5,947 nt of DNA from contig NZ_CALBEX010000430.1 of NCBI RefSeq assembly GCF_937889215.1, positions 1-5,947 of the forward strand, read 5' to 3'. Within the stretch, counting starts at the first letter, position 1. Each line of letters opens with the position of its first letter. This stretch comes from an uncultured Limnohabitans sp. GTDB taxonomy: Bacteria > Pseudomonadota > Gammaproteobacteria > Burkholderiales > Burkholderiaceae_C. The translations under genes were made by a program, and so were the position numbers. Positions 5,747-5,947 of this stretch are shown here, one piece after another. The notes below the pieces were generated by a model. The model searched no databases. It had not been told where the DNA came from and saw only the letters and a list, made by a program, of their open reading frames with translations.

Positions 5747-5947
5747 ATGAGCACCTACGACAGCACCCTCCCCTACCCCCGCGACCTGATTGGCTACGGC
5801 CGCCATGTGCCGCACGCCCAGTGGCCCGGCGGCGCCCGCGTGGCGGTGCAGTTTGTCTTGAACTACGAAGAAGGCGGCGAAAACTCGGTGCTGCACGGTG
5901 ATGCGGGCTCCGAACAATTCCTGTCGGAGATGTTCAACCCCGCGTCC
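5747..5947 (+). CDS. puuE: Allantoinase PuuE, polysaccharide-deacetylase type (partial, N-terminus only)
   Basis: Cofactor-independent allantoinase, which hydrolyses allantoin to allantoate. The 67 residues in view include YPRDLIGYGRHVPHAQWPGG (10-29) and the family hallmark VQFVLNYEEGGENSVLHGD (34-52). These are highly conserved in PuuE and unlike the metal-dependent amidohydrolase allantoinase AllB. The right edge cuts it; full proteins have about 310 residues, and in some bacteria an OHCU decarboxylase domain is fused at the C-terminus, which cannot be judged here. The ATG lies 13 bases after the GntR stop, so the two are very likely co-transcribed. No Shine-Dalgarno is seen in that gap (ATCGCAAACGACC). 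Other in-frame starts would delete conserved residues. Confidence 0.94.
   Translation, partial: MSTYDSTLPYPRDLIGYGRHVPHAQWPGGARVAVQFVLNYEEGGENSVLHGDAGSEQFLSEMFNPAS

Noticed and set aside
5008..5754. Minus-strand open frame of 248 codons opposite the GntR gene
   Set aside because: It covers the promoter and whole coding region of a clear GntR/FCD regulator and shows no domain of its own.
1..5947. tRNA, rRNA, CRISPR, insertion sequence or prophage features
   Set aside because: No cloverleaf-like segment, regular repeat-spacer pattern, transposase motif or terminal inverted repeat pair was seen; nearly all bases belong to recognised genes.

Overview
The window is part of a purine-catabolism locus from a moderately high-GC Gram-negative bacterium. 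The closeness of the XdhA, XdhB and PuuE sequences to the forms I know from Burkholderiales, and the gene set, suggest a betaproteobacterium, perhaps Comamonadaceae. This placement is by recognition only; I could run no search.

Layout. Positions 2-3520, minus strand: xdhA then xdhB, the iron-sulfur/FAD and molybdopterin subunits of xanthine dehydrogenase. The two genes abut (TGA then ATG, no gap), and xdhB runs off the left edge without its C-terminus. Positions 3521-3664: divergent promoter region with a perfect 8-bp inverted repeat. Positions 3665-4483, plus strand: a class III-like PPK2 polyphosphate kinase. Positions 4484-4544: short convergent gap. Positions 4545-4898, minus strand: 5-hydroxyisourate hydrolase. 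Positions 4899-5067: divergent regulatory region with three dyads in 43 bp, one of them the TGTATACA palindrome. Positions 5068-5733, plus strand: a GntR/FCD-family regulator. Positions 5747-5947, plus strand: the N-terminus of PuuE allantoinase, cut by the right edge.

Together, xanthine dehydrogenase makes urate, the hydrolase opens 5-hydroxyisourate (the product of urate oxidation) on the way to allantoin, and PuuE opens allantoin to allantoate. Urate oxidase, OHCU decarboxylase and the XdhC maturation factor are not in view. The GntR protein is the likely local regulator. The PPK2 gene is the outsider; it sits between pathway genes with its own promoter region and may be only a neighbour.

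I found no clearly new system, RNA gene, mobile element or CRISPR array. The most interesting parts are the two regulatory intergenic regions and the placement of the polyphosphate kinase. Every coding stretch is accounted for, and no gene-free gap exceeds 170 bases.
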